Source: Thauera humireducens | GTDB taxonomy: Bacteria; Pseudomonadota; Gammaproteobacteria; Burkholderiales; Rhodocyclaceae | Direction: 5' to 3' | Assembly: GCF_001051995.2 (NCBI RefSeq) | Contig: NZ_CP014646.1 | Span: forward strand, 1,674,001-1,738,000 | Length of the DNA stretch: 64,000 nucleotides | Part shown: positions 25,969-34,707 of the stretch, one piece after another | Layout: each line of letters opens with the position of its first letter | Numbering within the stretch: position 1 is the first letter of the stretch | Notes under the pieces: generated by a model | Database searches by the model: none | The model's input: the letters and a program-made list of their open reading frames with translations, nothing else | Told to the model about the DNA's origin: nothing | Program-made: the position numbers and the translations under genes

Positions 25969-28418
25969 TGAACGCCGCCCACACCATCACCCGGACGGAC
26001 GCCCTCGTCGCCGTCATGGCCCGCATGCTGATCAAGTGGCGCAAGCCGCTTGGCCTGTTCTTCCTCCTGCTCACGCTCGGCCTGGGCTATTCCGCGCTGA
26101 ACACCCGCCTCGACCCCGGCTTCAACAAGCTGATCCCGCTCAAGCACGAGTACATGGCGGCGTTCCTCGAGCATTCCGGCACGTTCTCGGGCGCCAACCG
26201 CATCCTCGTCAGCGTCGAATGGAAGGGCGAAGGCGACATCTATAACGCCGAGTTCCTGCCCGTGCTGCGCAAGGTGAACGACGAGGTCTTCTTCACGCCC
26301 GGCGTCAATCGCGCCAGCGTGCGCTCGATCTTCACCCCCAACGTGCGCTACATCGAGGTGACCGAGGAAGGCTTCAACGGCGACGTCGTGATTCCCGCCC
26401 GCTTCGAGACCACCAAGGAGGGCCTCAACCAGGTCCGCGAGAACGTCGGGAAGTCGGGCGTGGTCGGCCGCCTGGTGGCGAATGACCTGAAGTCCGCACT
26501 GGTCCAGGCCGACCTGCTCGAAGTCAGCCCCGAGACCGGCGAGAAGCTGGATTACGCCGAAGTCGCGAGCCGGCTCGAAGCCATCCGCGCCGAGTTCGCC
26601 AAGGACAACATCGACATCCAGATCGTCGGCTTCGCCAAGGTGATGGGCGACGTCATGGAAGGCCTGTTCACCGTGGTGATGTTCTTCGTCGTCGCCTTCG
26701 TCATCACCTCGCTGCTGCTGTGGCTGTACTCGCGCTCGCTGAAGCTCACCGTGCTGGCCATCGCCGTGGCCCTGCTGCCGGTGATCTGGCTGCTGGGCAT
26801 CCTGCCGCTGATCGGCTACGGCATCGACCCGATGTCCGTCCTGGTGCCCTTCCTGATTTTCTCGATCGGCGTGTCGCATGCGGTGCAGATGACCAACGCC
26901 TGGAAGCAGGACGTGCTCTCCGGCGAGACCGCGATGGAGGCCGCGGAAGGCGCGTTCCGCAAGCTCGCCATCCCGGGCATCATGGCGCTGCTCGCCAACG
27001 CGCTGGGCTTCCTGGTCATCATGGTGATCGACATCCCGATCGTGCACGAACTGGGCCTCACCGCCTGCCTGGGCGTCGCGCTGATGATCATGACCAACAA
27101 GATGTTCATGCCCATCATCCTCTCGCACCTGCACCTCGAGCGCATGGCGCTGGATCAGCCGGTGGAGAACAAGAGCAAGCACCCGACCTGGTGGAAGGTA
27201 TCGGCCCTGTCCGAGCCCCGCCCGGCGCTCGTCACCTTCGCCGTGATGCTCGTCCTGCTGGCCGCCGCCACCTACTACTCGCGCCAGCTCCAGACCGGCG
27301 ACATCGGCAGCGGCGTCCCCGAACTGCGCGCCGACTCGCGTTACAACAAGGACAACGACCGGATCATCAGTAACTACTCCATCGGCATGGACGTGCTGTC
27401 GGTGTATGTCGAGACCCGCAACCTGGACGAGGCCTGCCTGAACTGGGAGGTGATGAATGCGGTGGAGCGCTTCGACTTCCGCATGCGCGGCGTCGATGGC
27501 GTGCAGTCGGTCAGCTCGGTCGCGGGCATGGCCAAGCTGTACGCCGCCGGCAACAACGAGGCCAATCCGCGCTGGGCGGCCCTGCAGCGCAGCGAAGCTG
27601 CCCTGCGCACCGGCGGCCGTGCCGCCAACCCGGAGAACGGCCTCAACTCGCACGGCTGCAAGACGATCCACATCGCCATCTACCTGACCGACCACCAGGG
27701 CCCGACGCTCAAGCACGTGGTAGATGAAGTGCAGAAGTTCATCGCCGAGGACAAGACCGCCAACGCCACCTTCCGCCTGGCGGGCGGCAACGCGGGCGTC
27801 GCCATCGCCACCAACGAGGCGGTCGAGAAGGCCGAGGTGCAGATGCTGGCCTCGATCTTCGCGTCGATCTCGCTGCTGTGCTGGCTCACCTTCCGCTCCT
27901 GGCGTGCGGTGATCTGCGTGATCGTGCCGCTGATGCTGGTGACGATCATGTGCAACGCACTGATGGCACTGCTCGGCATCGGCCTCAAGGTGGCGACGCT
28001 GCCGGTCATCGCGCTGGGCGTGGGCGTGGGTGTCGACTACGGCATCTACATCTACGAGCGCATGCAGCACGAGATGGCCGAGCACGGCTACGGCCTGCGC
28101 GAAGCCTTCTACGAGGCGATGCGCCAGCGCGGCACCGCAGCGGTGTTCACCGCGGTGACGATGTCCATCGGCGTCGGCACCTGGGCGTTCTCGGCGCTGA
28201 AGTTCCAGGCCGACATGGGTATCCTGCTCGCCTTCATGTTCCTGGTGAACGTGCTCGGCGCCATCTTCCTGCTGCCGGCGCTGGCGTGCTGGCTGGGCGT
28301 CGGACGGGAAAAGCCGGCTGACGCGCAGAAGCGCGCGGCGCAGGGCGGGAGTGCCCCGCACACGGGCATGATGCGCAACGCCAAACCCGCGGCGGCCGTT
28401 CAGCCCCAGCGTTCCTGA
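25968..28418 (+). CDS. RND/MMPL family transporter
   Basis: 816 aa inner-membrane protein with two repeated halves. Each has a helix (about residues 25-45 and 405-425), a large periplasmic loop and a cluster of five helices (about 220-370 and 620-790). The second half has VGVGVDYGIYIYERMQ, the typical RND/MMPL helix-4 acidic motif, and MTMSIGVGTW. It probably moves hydrophobic molecules such as steroids or lipids across the envelope; direction is unknown. It ends in a strong bidirectional terminator. Confidence 0.9.
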   Translation: MNAAHTITRTDALVAVMARMLIKWRKPLGLFFLLLTLGLGYSALNTRLDPGFNKLIPLKHEYMAAFLEHSGTFSGANRILVSVEWKGEGDIYNAEFLPVLRKVNDEVFFTPGVNRASVRSIFTPNVRYIEVTEEGFNGDVVIPARFETTKEGLNQVRENVGKSGVVGRLVANDLKSALVQADLLEVSPETGEKLDYAEVASRLEAIRAEFAKDNIDIQIVGFAKVMGDVMEGLFTVVMFFVVAFVITSLLLWLYSRSLKLTVLAIAVALLPVIWLLGILPLIGYGIDPMSVLVPFLIFSIGVSHAVQMTNAWKQDVLSGETAMEAAEGAFRKLAIPGIMALLANALGFLVIMVIDIPIVHELGLTACLGVALMIMTNKMFMPIILSHLHLERMALDQPVENKSKHPTWWKVSALSEPRPALVTFAVMLVLLAAATYYSRQLQTGDIGSGVPELRADSRYNKDNDRIISNYSIGMDVLSVYVETRNLDEACLNWEVMNAVERFDFRMRGVDGVQSVSSVAGMAKLYAAGNNEANPRWAALQRSEAALRTGGRAANPENGLNSHGCKTIHIAIYLTDHQGPTLKHVVDEVQKFIAEDKTANATFRLAGGNAGVAIATNEAVEKAEVQMLASIFASISLLCWLTFRSWRAVICVIVPLMLVTIMCNALMALLGIGLKVATLPVIALGVGVGVDYGIYIYERMQHEMAEHGYGLREAFYEAMRQRGTAAVFTAVTMSIGVGTWAFSALKFQADMGILLAFMFLVNVLGAIFLLPALACWLGVGREKPADAQKRAAQGGSAPHTGMMRNAKPAAAVQPQRS

Positions 28419-28440
28419 GCCTGTCCCCGCACGCAGGAAA

Positions 28441-28470
28441 GGGCGCCGACGATGCCGTCGGCGCCCTTTT
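28441..28470. terminator. Bidirectional rho-independent terminator
   Basis: Perfect 10-bp stem GGGCGCCGAC/GTCGGCGCCC (28441-28450, 28457-28466), 6-nt loop, TTTT on the plus side and AAA before the stem. It separates the convergent RND and AraC genes. Confidence 0.88.
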
Positions 28471-28490
28471 CATGTCCACCTCTGCCCGGC

Positions 28491-29495
28491 TTACCTGTTC
28501 TGCCTGAAGCTGCGCGGCGAACAGTCAAAACTGCGTCTGAAGGCGCGGGAGAAGCTCGTCGGCTCCTTGAACCCGACGCGCTCCGCAATCACTTCCACGG
28601 GCAGATCCGTCTTCTCGAGATAGCTGCAGGCGAGCCCCAGGCGCACCTCATTCACCAGCGCCTGATACGTGAGCCCCCGCTGTTGCAGTTTGCGCCGCAA
28701 GGTCCTCGGACTGATCGCCAGGCTGTTCGCACATTCCTCCAGGCCAAGACCTGTCACCACTGCGCCCACGATCTGGGTGCGGACCCTGGCGACCAGACCA
28801 TCCTGGATGCTGTCGGCCTCGCCTGCCCGCCGCTTGCAATGCTCGAGGTGAACACGCGCGGCGCTGGCATTGGCCATGGGGAGGCGCGTATGCAGGAACG
28901 CAGCGTCAAAACGCACCTGAGTGTGTGGCGCATTGAAGCGGACCGGGCAGGAGAAATACTTCGCGTAGGCCTCCTGGTACGCCGGTAGCGGATAGGCGCA
29001 GCGGATCTCTCGAAGCGGAAGCGCCCTGCCCGTCACCCAGCGGGTGCTCGCGACGATACTCCCCAACATCTCTTCGACGGCAAAGATCGTCATCTCGCCC
29101 AAGCCGGGCCGAATCTCGATGTCCATGACCGCCTCACCGCCTTCCTGGCGCATGGACAGCTGGACGAAGCGCCCGCTGAAGCGACCGAGCATTCCCTGGT
29201 ATTCACAGCCAACCCGGATTGCCTCGCCGTAGGTCTCGCAGCACATGATGGCGAACCCGTAGCTCTGCAAGGTGGAGATATGGCGATTGAAGCCCATCGC
29301 CAATCCGAGGCCGGGGTCGCCGCTGAGCTGCATGGCATTGCGAATGAGCAGCAGATGCTGCGCCTCGGTCATTTCGCCGGCGAGATCGGCCGGATCACTG
29401 TCCTCGAGACCCGTGCCGAGCAGAAGTCGCTGCCTGCCGACCCCGTAGGACTTCATGAACTCGCAGATCCATGCCAGATAACTCATCGATATCAT
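28491..29495 (-). CDS. AraC family transcriptional regulator
   Basis: 334 aa. The N-terminal part resembles the arabinose-binding-like domain found in OruR/ArgR-type AraC proteins; the C-terminal 100 residues form the double helix-turn-helix with SPRTLRRKLQQRGLTYQALVNEVR and VIAERVGFKEPTSFSRAFRRSFDCSPRSFR. The chosen ATG (29495) has GGGAGG 6 nt upstream. It follows the 2-hydroxyacid dehydrogenase gene by 23 nt. A 21-bp-spaced direct repeat in the nearby divergent promoter (30675-30707) is its likely binding site. Confidence 0.88.
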   Translation of the reverse strand: MISMSYLAWICEFMKSYGVGRQRLLLGTGLEDSDPADLAGEMTEAQHLLLIRNAMQLSGDPGLGLAMGFNRHISTLQSYGFAIMCCETYGEAIRVGCEYQGMLGRFSGRFVQLSMRQEGGEAVMDIEIRPGLGEMTIFAVEEMLGSIVASTRWVTGRALPLREIRCAYPLPAYQEAYAKYFSCPVRFNAPHTQVRFDAAFLHTRLPMANASAARVHLEHCKRRAGEADSIQDGLVARVRTQIVGAVVTGLGLEECANSLAISPRTLRRKLQQRGLTYQALVNEVRLGLACSYLEKTDLPVEVIAERVGFKEPTSFSRAFRRSFDCSPRSFRQNR

Positions 29496-29518
29496 GACCG
29501 CCTCCCGTGCGAACAGGC

Positions 29519-30454
29519 CTAATACCCGGCGCTGCGATTCACGAGGCCCTCCAGGGGCATGCCCTGCCGATAGGCCCTGACGTTCCTGAGGAAGACCCCC
29601 AGCATCCGGCTCACGATGCCGACCGAGCTCCATGAAATGTGCGGACTCAGGCGCACGCGCGGATGCCCGTACAGCCAGTGGCCAGCGGGCAATGGCTCGG
29701 GCTCGACCACATCGAGCGATGCGGCGGCAACGTGCCCGCTGTCGAGGAGTGGCCGCAGCGCCGCCTGGTCAAGGAGGGCCGCTCTCGCCACGTTGACCAG
29801 ATGAACGCCAGGCTTGGTCTGAAGCAGCTGAGCCTTGCCGATCAGGCCCCTGCTCTCCGCCGTGGCAGGCAGCGCAAGCACGAGATGATCGACCTGTGGA
29901 AGGAGATGTTCGAGGCTTTCGATGAACTCCACCCCATCCAGCGGGCTTTCGCGATGCTGGCGCACCTTGGCGAGGACGCGCATGTCGAACGCCAGCGCAC
30001 GACGTGCAATAGCCTGTCCGATGGCGCCAAACCCGAGCAGCCCCAGCGTCTTGCCCTCGAGACCGCCCAGGTTCGCCACATACCAGCTCTGCGGCGGCTC
30101 AGCGATCCAGCTGTCGGGCAGCTTCTTTTCAAAGCACAGGATCATCGCCATCACCCATTCGGCAATGGGTGAGGCCGTCGCCCCACGCGAACAGGTGACG
30201 CGCTGATCACCCACGAGCTCGAGCGGAAAATCATCGACGCCCGTACCCAGGATGTGGATCCACTTGAGGCGGGGACATGCCGAGAGCAGCCCGGACAAAT
30301 TCGAGGCGCCTGCGGCCGGGGTGAGCAGAACCTCGACCTCCTGCAAGGCTGCAGGCGGTGCGCTGGAATGAACGATATCCAGCTCCGGAGCATTCTCCTG
30401 CAGCAACTGGACGATACCCGGTGCATCGAAATTCAACGCTAGTCGCATGATCAT
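29519..30454 (-). CDS. D-isomer-specific 2-hydroxyacid dehydrogenase
   Basis: 311 aa. Rossmann motif GLLGFGAIGQAIARRAL, NVARAALLDQAAL with the active-site Arg region, LDVVEPEPLP with Glu and SPHISWSS with the catalytic His. It reduces a 2-keto acid or oxidises a D-2-hydroxy acid with NAD(P)H. I chose M at 30454 (MIMRLALNF) with AAGAG upstream; the open frame extends to 30556 without homology. Same operon as the AraC gene, divergent from the aldolase-like gene. Confidence 0.87.
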   Translation of the reverse strand: MIMRLALNFDAPGIVQLLQENAPELDIVHSSAPPAALQEVEVLLTPAAGASNLSGLLSACPRLKWIHILGTGVDDFPLELVGDQRVTCSRGATASPIAEWVMAMILCFEKKLPDSWIAEPPQSWYVANLGGLEGKTLGLLGFGAIGQAIARRALAFDMRVLAKVRQHRESPLDGVEFIESLEHLLPQVDHLVLALPATAESRGLIGKAQLLQTKPGVHLVNVARAALLDQAALRPLLDSGHVAAASLDVVEPEPLPAGHWLYGHPRVRLSPHISWSSVGIVSRMLGVFLRNVRAYRQGMPLEGLVNRSAGY

Positions 30455-30771
30455 GAACTCTTGAGTGGCCGCGGTGGGCACGGGAACGAGGATCATGTGG
30501 CGAGTCCCGTCCGGGCAACAGGACACAGCGGGCCAATACCTGTCCATAACGGCCATGCAGCGACTGCATCACCATCGCCCACGTTACTGCGCAGTCGTAC
30601 CGGCCGCCCCCCGCTCGACAGGTCTGGTGCCATTCGCAGCCTGGCGAAAGTATAGCCACGTCACTCCATCATGGCCGCTTCGGACAGTTTCTCGTCCGCT
30701 TTGGCCAAACCCGTCAGACACGGCCTCCTTAACATTGAACGCGGCTGCAAAGCCCAACAAGGAGAGTCCGC
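30455..30771. other. Divergent promoter region
   Basis: 317 bases between the 2-hydroxyacid dehydrogenase and aldolase-like genes. It contains the direct repeat at 30675-30707 and no gene I can support. Confidence 0.6.
30675..30707 (+). promoter_or_regulatory. Direct repeat, candidate AraC-family operator
   Basis: CCGCTTCGGACA (30675-30686) and CCGCTTTGGCCA (30696-30707) agree in 10 of 12 bases and are 21 bp apart, two helical turns. This is the spacing usual for AraC/XylS operators. It lies 64 nt above the aldolase-like ATG. An overlapping mirror pattern TGGCC-N5-GGAC/GTCC-N5-GGCCA (30672-30707) is also present. Confidence 0.55.
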
Positions 30772-31542
30772 ATGCTGAAAACCGATGGCATCAACCGCCA
30801 GTTATTCGAGAAATTCGCAGTCAACCCGGGCGAGCGCCCACTGCTTCCTCCCTTGAGCCCGAAGGCACAGGTTACGCTGATGTGTCGCATGCTCAGTCGC
30901 GAGGGCTGGAACGAACACATCGCCGGACACATCACGGTGCGTCAGCCCGACGGCTCCGTGCTCACGAATCCCTGGGAGCTCGCCTGGGACGAGCTGCGCG
31001 CCAGCGACATCGTGACGATCGACGAAGACGGCAAGGTGCTCGACAGCCAGTGGAACATCACGCCGGCCATCGGCCTGCACCTGCAGCTCCACAAGTTGCG
31101 CCCCGAGATCAACGTGGTCATCCACAACCATGCGCACTGGAGCGGCATATGGGCGAACCTGCAGCAGGTCCCCCCGGTGCATGACCAGGCTGGCGCCTAC
31201 TGCGGCGTGGATCTGCCGCTGTACAACGAATACGAGGGCACGTTCGAGAAGAACGACCTGAGCCGGTCGGCCGCCGTGGCACTGGGCAATGCGAAATGGG
31301 CGCTGCTCGCAAACCACGGCGCATTGGTCGTGGGCAAGGATCTGAGGCAGGCGCATCTCAGGGTCATCACGCTCGAGTGGCGCTGCAAGCGCGCCTATGA
31401 GGTCAAGCTGGCCGGCGGTGCGCCCGCCCTGCCTGACGAGGTTGTCGAACGGCTGAGCATCACCGATGCAAACGGTTTCCCGTTCTGTTGGGAAGCCATG
31501 GCCCGCCGCGAGCTGCGCGACGACCCGTCCATCCTGGAATGA
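30772..31542 (+). CDS. Class II aldolase/adducin family protein
   Basis: 256 aa. The metal-binding HxH (VVIHNHAHWSG) and a later His in ANHGALVVG are in place, as in fuculose aldolase-type and adducin-like enzymes. SREGWNEHIAGHITVR at the start of the domain is typical. The reaction may be aldol cleavage or decarboxylation of a hydroxy or keto acid. First gene of a pair with the TauD-like dioxygenase, CAAGGAG ribosome site. Confidence 0.85.
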   Translation: MLKTDGINRQLFEKFAVNPGERPLLPPLSPKAQVTLMCRMLSREGWNEHIAGHITVRQPDGSVLTNPWELAWDELRASDIVTIDEDGKVLDSQWNITPAIGLHLQLHKLRPEINVVIHNHAHWSGIWANLQQVPPVHDQAGAYCGVDLPLYNEYEGTFEKNDLSRSAAVALGNAKWALLANHGALVVGKDLRQAHLRVITLEWRCKRAYEVKLAGGAPALPDEVVERLSITDANGFPFCWEAMARRELRDDPSILE

Positions 31543-31571
31543 CAGCCCACGAACCCCGCACAGGTGACACC

Positions 31572-32498
31572 ATGGCACTGACTACGAGACCCCTCGCGAA
31601 CGTTGGCGTCGAAGTTTCCGGCTTCGACATCAATGAGCCTTTCAGCCCCGAACTCCAGGAAGAACTCAAGTCCCTGTGGTACGAACACGGCATCCTGCTG
31701 TTTCGTGACCAGGACATCACGCCCGACAGCCAGATCCGGTTCAGCCGCATCTTTGGCACGCTGGCCCTGCATCCGCTCAAGGCGACGCGTTCGGAAAAGC
31801 ACCCCGAGCTGTTCGAGCTCATCAACAACAGCGACAAGGACAAGTACGTCACCGCGAGCTACAAGGGAGAGACGATCGTCGGCCGTCTCGACTGGCATAT
31901 CGATCTGCATTACACCGGCTGTCCGAATCACGGAGCCGTGCTGACGGCCGTCGAGGTTGCCAAGGAAGACGGCCTGACGGGATTCGGCGACCTGGCCAAA
32001 GCCTACGATGCGCTGGACGAGGACACGAAGGCCCTGCTTGCCAAGCTCGAGGTTGCCTACAGCTTCAGCATGCAGCGCCGTCACATGCGCTTCGTGGACC
32101 TCGAGGGCTACGAGCCGGGCCCGTTCAGCCCACGGAAACCTTCGGACATGAAGTTCCCCGACTTCCCGGACGCGGTGTACCCCGCGGTGCTCACCCATCC
32201 AGTCAGTGGCCGCAAGGTCCTGAACATCGTCGAGCAATTCCTGGATCGCGTCATCACGCCGCAACGCTTCGGCATCTCCAATGACGAAGCAATCGAACTG
32301 CTGGAACGGCTGGTGGCCCACACCAAGAAACCGGAGTTCCTCTACTACCACCAGTGGCGTCAGGGAGACATGGTGCTCTGGGACAACTGGCGGGCGATGC
32401 ACTGTGCGACGGGTACCAAGCCCGGCGTGCGCCGCGTCATCAACCGCACCACCATTGAGGGGAAGTACCAGTTGGGACGCGCACTCACCGGAGCGTGA
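31572..32498 (+). CDS. TauD/TfdA family Fe(II)/2-oxoglutarate dioxygenase
   Basis: 308 aa. The facial triad is visible: HxD in DWHIDLHYTG and the distal His in WRAMHCATG, with the 2-oxoglutarate-binding Arg in RRVINRTT. The N-terminus GVEVSGFDINEPFS and YEHGILLFRDQDIT is typical of the TfdA branch. It probably hydroxylates a small organic acid or ether. It starts 29 nt after the aldolase-like gene. The substrate cannot be assigned; with the aldolase and 2-hydroxyacid dehydrogenase it suggests a small accessory acid pathway. Confidence 0.88.
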   Translation: MALTTRPLANVGVEVSGFDINEPFSPELQEELKSLWYEHGILLFRDQDITPDSQIRFSRIFGTLALHPLKATRSEKHPELFELINNSDKDKYVTASYKGETIVGRLDWHIDLHYTGCPNHGAVLTAVEVAKEDGLTGFGDLAKAYDALDEDTKALLAKLEVAYSFSMQRRHMRFVDLEGYEPGPFSPRKPSDMKFPDFPDAVYPAVLTHPVSGRKVLNIVEQFLDRVITPQRFGISNDEAIELLERLVAHTKKPEFLYYHQWRQGDMVLWDNWRAMHCATGTKPGVRRVINRTTIEGKYQLGRALTGA

Positions 32499-32544
32499 AC
32501 AGGCGCCAGCGCGCGGGACGCCATCCGGCACGGGCGCTGGAGCA

Positions 32545-33246
32545 TCAGGGGCTGGCGGCAGGCCCGCCGTCCTGCCCCGCACCCTCCTCAGGCCTGGTAT
32601 CGGTCATCGCGCGCGAGATGCGCACCAGCATCGGCACCAGCGAAGGCGACCCGAGCAGTTCGGGGCGCTCCTCGACCAGGGTTGCAAGCAGCATGCGCAT
32701 GCCGCGCACCAGCATGAACGCCGCCAGCTCGCCGTCCGGCTCGCCAACCTCCCCGGCATGCATCCGCAGCAGGTGCTCCATGTTCGTCACGAGCTGCTCC
32801 GAGCTGACCTCGCCGCGCCCGAGCCCCTGGGCACGGCCGAACTGCATCTGGCGGGCGTAACGCCGGTAAAAGTCCTTGCCCAGCCCGAGCAGGCGCATCT
32901 CGGTGCGCACGGTGCGCTGGAACAGGCCCTGCAGCAGCTCGTCGAGGGACTGGCGATTGAGGCGGAACAGCTCCGGCGAAGCCTCGATCGACTCTTCGTC
33001 CATGATCCGCTTGCTGATCTGCATCAGGATCGCCTCCTTGTCGGGGAAGTACTGATACACCGCCCCCACCGACACCCCCGCCCGCGCCGCAACCTTGCGC
33101 GTCGTCACCGCATCGACGCCCTGCGACTTCAGGATCTCGCTCGCCGCATCGATGATTGCCTCGAGGGTGAAACTCGCGCGCGCCTGCACTGGCACATGCC
33201 TGAGCGCGGGGCCCCGCTGGCCCTTCTTTTGTTCGGTTTTTTGCAT
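32545..33246 (-). CDS. TetR family regulator of the beta-oxidation operon
   Basis: 233 aa from the ATG at 33246; an upstream TTG (33270) would add 8 residues. The helix-turn-helix is SFTLEAIIDAASEILKSQGVDAVTTRKVAARAGVSVGAVYQYFPDKEAIL split over residues 28-78. Divergent from the thiolase operon, so a repressor of fatty-acyl or side-chain oxidation genes is the simplest reading. A short inverted repeat (33270-33281) lies just upstream of its start. Confidence 0.87.
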   Translation of the reverse strand: MQKTEQKKGQRGPALRHVPVQARASFTLEAIIDAASEILKSQGVDAVTTRKVAARAGVSVGAVYQYFPDKEAILMQISKRIMDEESIEASPELFRLNRQSLDELLQGLFQRTVRTEMRLLGLGKDFYRRYARQMQFGRAQGLGRGEVSSEQLVTNMEHLLRMHAGEVGEPDGELAAFMLVRGMRMLLATLVEERPELLGSPSLVPMLVRISRAMTDTRPEEGAGQDGGPAASP

Positions 33247-33269
33247 CGCATCAATCCACTTTTTAAACA

Positions 33270-33281
33270 ATCACTTGTGAT
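33270..33281. promoter_or_regulatory. Short inverted repeat near the TetR gene start
   Basis: ATCAC (33270-33274) and GTGAT (33277-33281), 2-nt centre, in an AT-rich pocket (33261-33289) of the 219-base divergent region. Candidate operator for the TetR protein; arms are short. Confidence 0.4.
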
Positions 33282-33465
33282 CAAATCGAATGCACCGTTC
33301 GAGTTCGTGCTCGGATTTTAAGGCAGGACCGGCCCTTGCCATAGGATTGCATCGACAACTCGTTCGCACGTCGCCCATGCCTGTCGCCCGCCTCGGACGG
33401 ATCTGGCAGCGCATCGGGGTACGGCGCGAGTCCCCGACACCTGAACCGAAACAAAAGGGATAGTC

Positions 33466-34674
33466 ATGACCGACGTCTTCATCTACGACCACGTGCGCAC
33501 CCCGCGCGGCAAGGGCAAGGCCGATGGCGCGCTCGCCGAAATCACCCCGGTCCAGCTCGCCGCACAGGTGCTGCAGGCCGTGCGCGACCGCAACCAGCTC
33601 GACAGCCGGCTGATCGAGGACGTGCTCCTCGGCTGCGTGGTGCCGGTCGGCGAACAGGGCGGAAACATCGCCCGCGTCGCCGCGCTGGTGGCCGGATTCG
33701 ACCACGGCGTGCCCGGCATGCAGCTCAACCGCTACTGCGGCTCGGGCCTGGAAGCGGTGAACTTCGCCGCCGCCAAGGTGGGCTCGGGCCAGGTCGACAT
33801 GGCGATCGGCGGCGGCGTGGAGAGCATGTCGCGCGTGCCGATGGGCAGCGACGGCGGCGCCATGGCGCTCGACCCGCAGGTCGCGTTCAAGATGGTCTTC
33901 ACCATGCAGGGCGTAAGCGCCGACCTGCTCGCCACCCTGCATGGCTTCACCCGCGAACAGTGCGACGCCTATGCGGTGGAGAGCCAGCGCCGTGCCGCCC
34001 AGGCCTGGGCCAATGGCTGGTTCGACCGCTCGGTGGTGGCGGTCAAGGACGTGCTCGGCCTGCCGGTGCTGGCGAAGGACGAGGCGATCCGCCCCGAGAC
34101 CACGCTGGAATCGCTCGCCGCGCTCAAACCCTCCTTCCTCGAGATGGGCACCCAGTACGGCTTCGACGGCGTCGCGCTGCTCAAGTACCCGCAGCTCGAA
34201 GCCATCGCCCACATGCACCACGCCGGCAACAGCTCGGGCATCGTCGATGGCGCCGCCGCCGTGCTGGTGGGCAATGCCGAAGCGGGCGCCCGCGCCGGCC
34301 TCAAGCCGCGTGCGCGCATCCGCTCGGTCGCCACCGTCGGCTCCGAGCCCACGCTGATGCTCGATGCCCCGAGCTACGCCGCGCAGAAGGCACTGAACAA
34401 GGCCGGCATGACCGCCTCCGACATCGGCCTGTGGGAGCTGAACGAGGCCTTCTCCTCGGTCGTGCTGTGCCTGATGGAGCGCCTCAAGGTCCCCCACGAC
34501 CGCATCAACGTCAATGGCGGCGCCATCGCCATGGGCCACCCGCTGGGCGCCACCGGCGCCATGATCCTCGGCACCCTGCTCGACGAGATGGAGCGCCGCC
34601 AGGTCGGCACCGGCCTGGTCACGCTGTGCGAGGCCGCCGGCATGGGCACCGCCACCATCATCGAGCTCGTCTGA
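33466..34674 (+). CDS. Thiolase family acetyl-CoA acyltransferase
   Basis: 402 aa. The nucleophilic Cys is in NRYCGSGLEAV (about residue 89), GHPLGATGA carries the active-site His and the second Cys is in CEAAGMG, where most thiolases have Gly in place of the two Ala. NEAFS is also present. It performs the last step of beta-oxidation. First gene of an operon with the bifunctional hydratase/dehydrogenase, acyl-CoA dehydrogenases, AMACR-like and ligase genes. Substrate could be a fatty acyl or a steroid side-chain 3-keto-CoA. Confidence 0.93.
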   Translation: MTDVFIYDHVRTPRGKGKADGALAEITPVQLAAQVLQAVRDRNQLDSRLIEDVLLGCVVPVGEQGGNIARVAALVAGFDHGVPGMQLNRYCGSGLEAVNFAAAKVGSGQVDMAIGGGVESMSRVPMGSDGGAMALDPQVAFKMVFTMQGVSADLLATLHGFTREQCDAYAVESQRRAAQAWANGWFDRSVVAVKDVLGLPVLAKDEAIRPETTLESLAALKPSFLEMGTQYGFDGVALLKYPQLEAIAHMHHAGNSSGIVDGAAAVLVGNAEAGARAGLKPRARIRSVATVGSEPTLMLDAPSYAAQKALNKAGMTASDIGLWELNEAFSSVVLCLMERLKVPHDRINVNGGAIAMGHPLGATGAMILGTLLDEMERRQVGTGLVTLCEAAGMGTATIIELV

Positions 34675-34707
34675 GCGCCACCGGACCACATCAAGGAATC
34701 GACCGAC

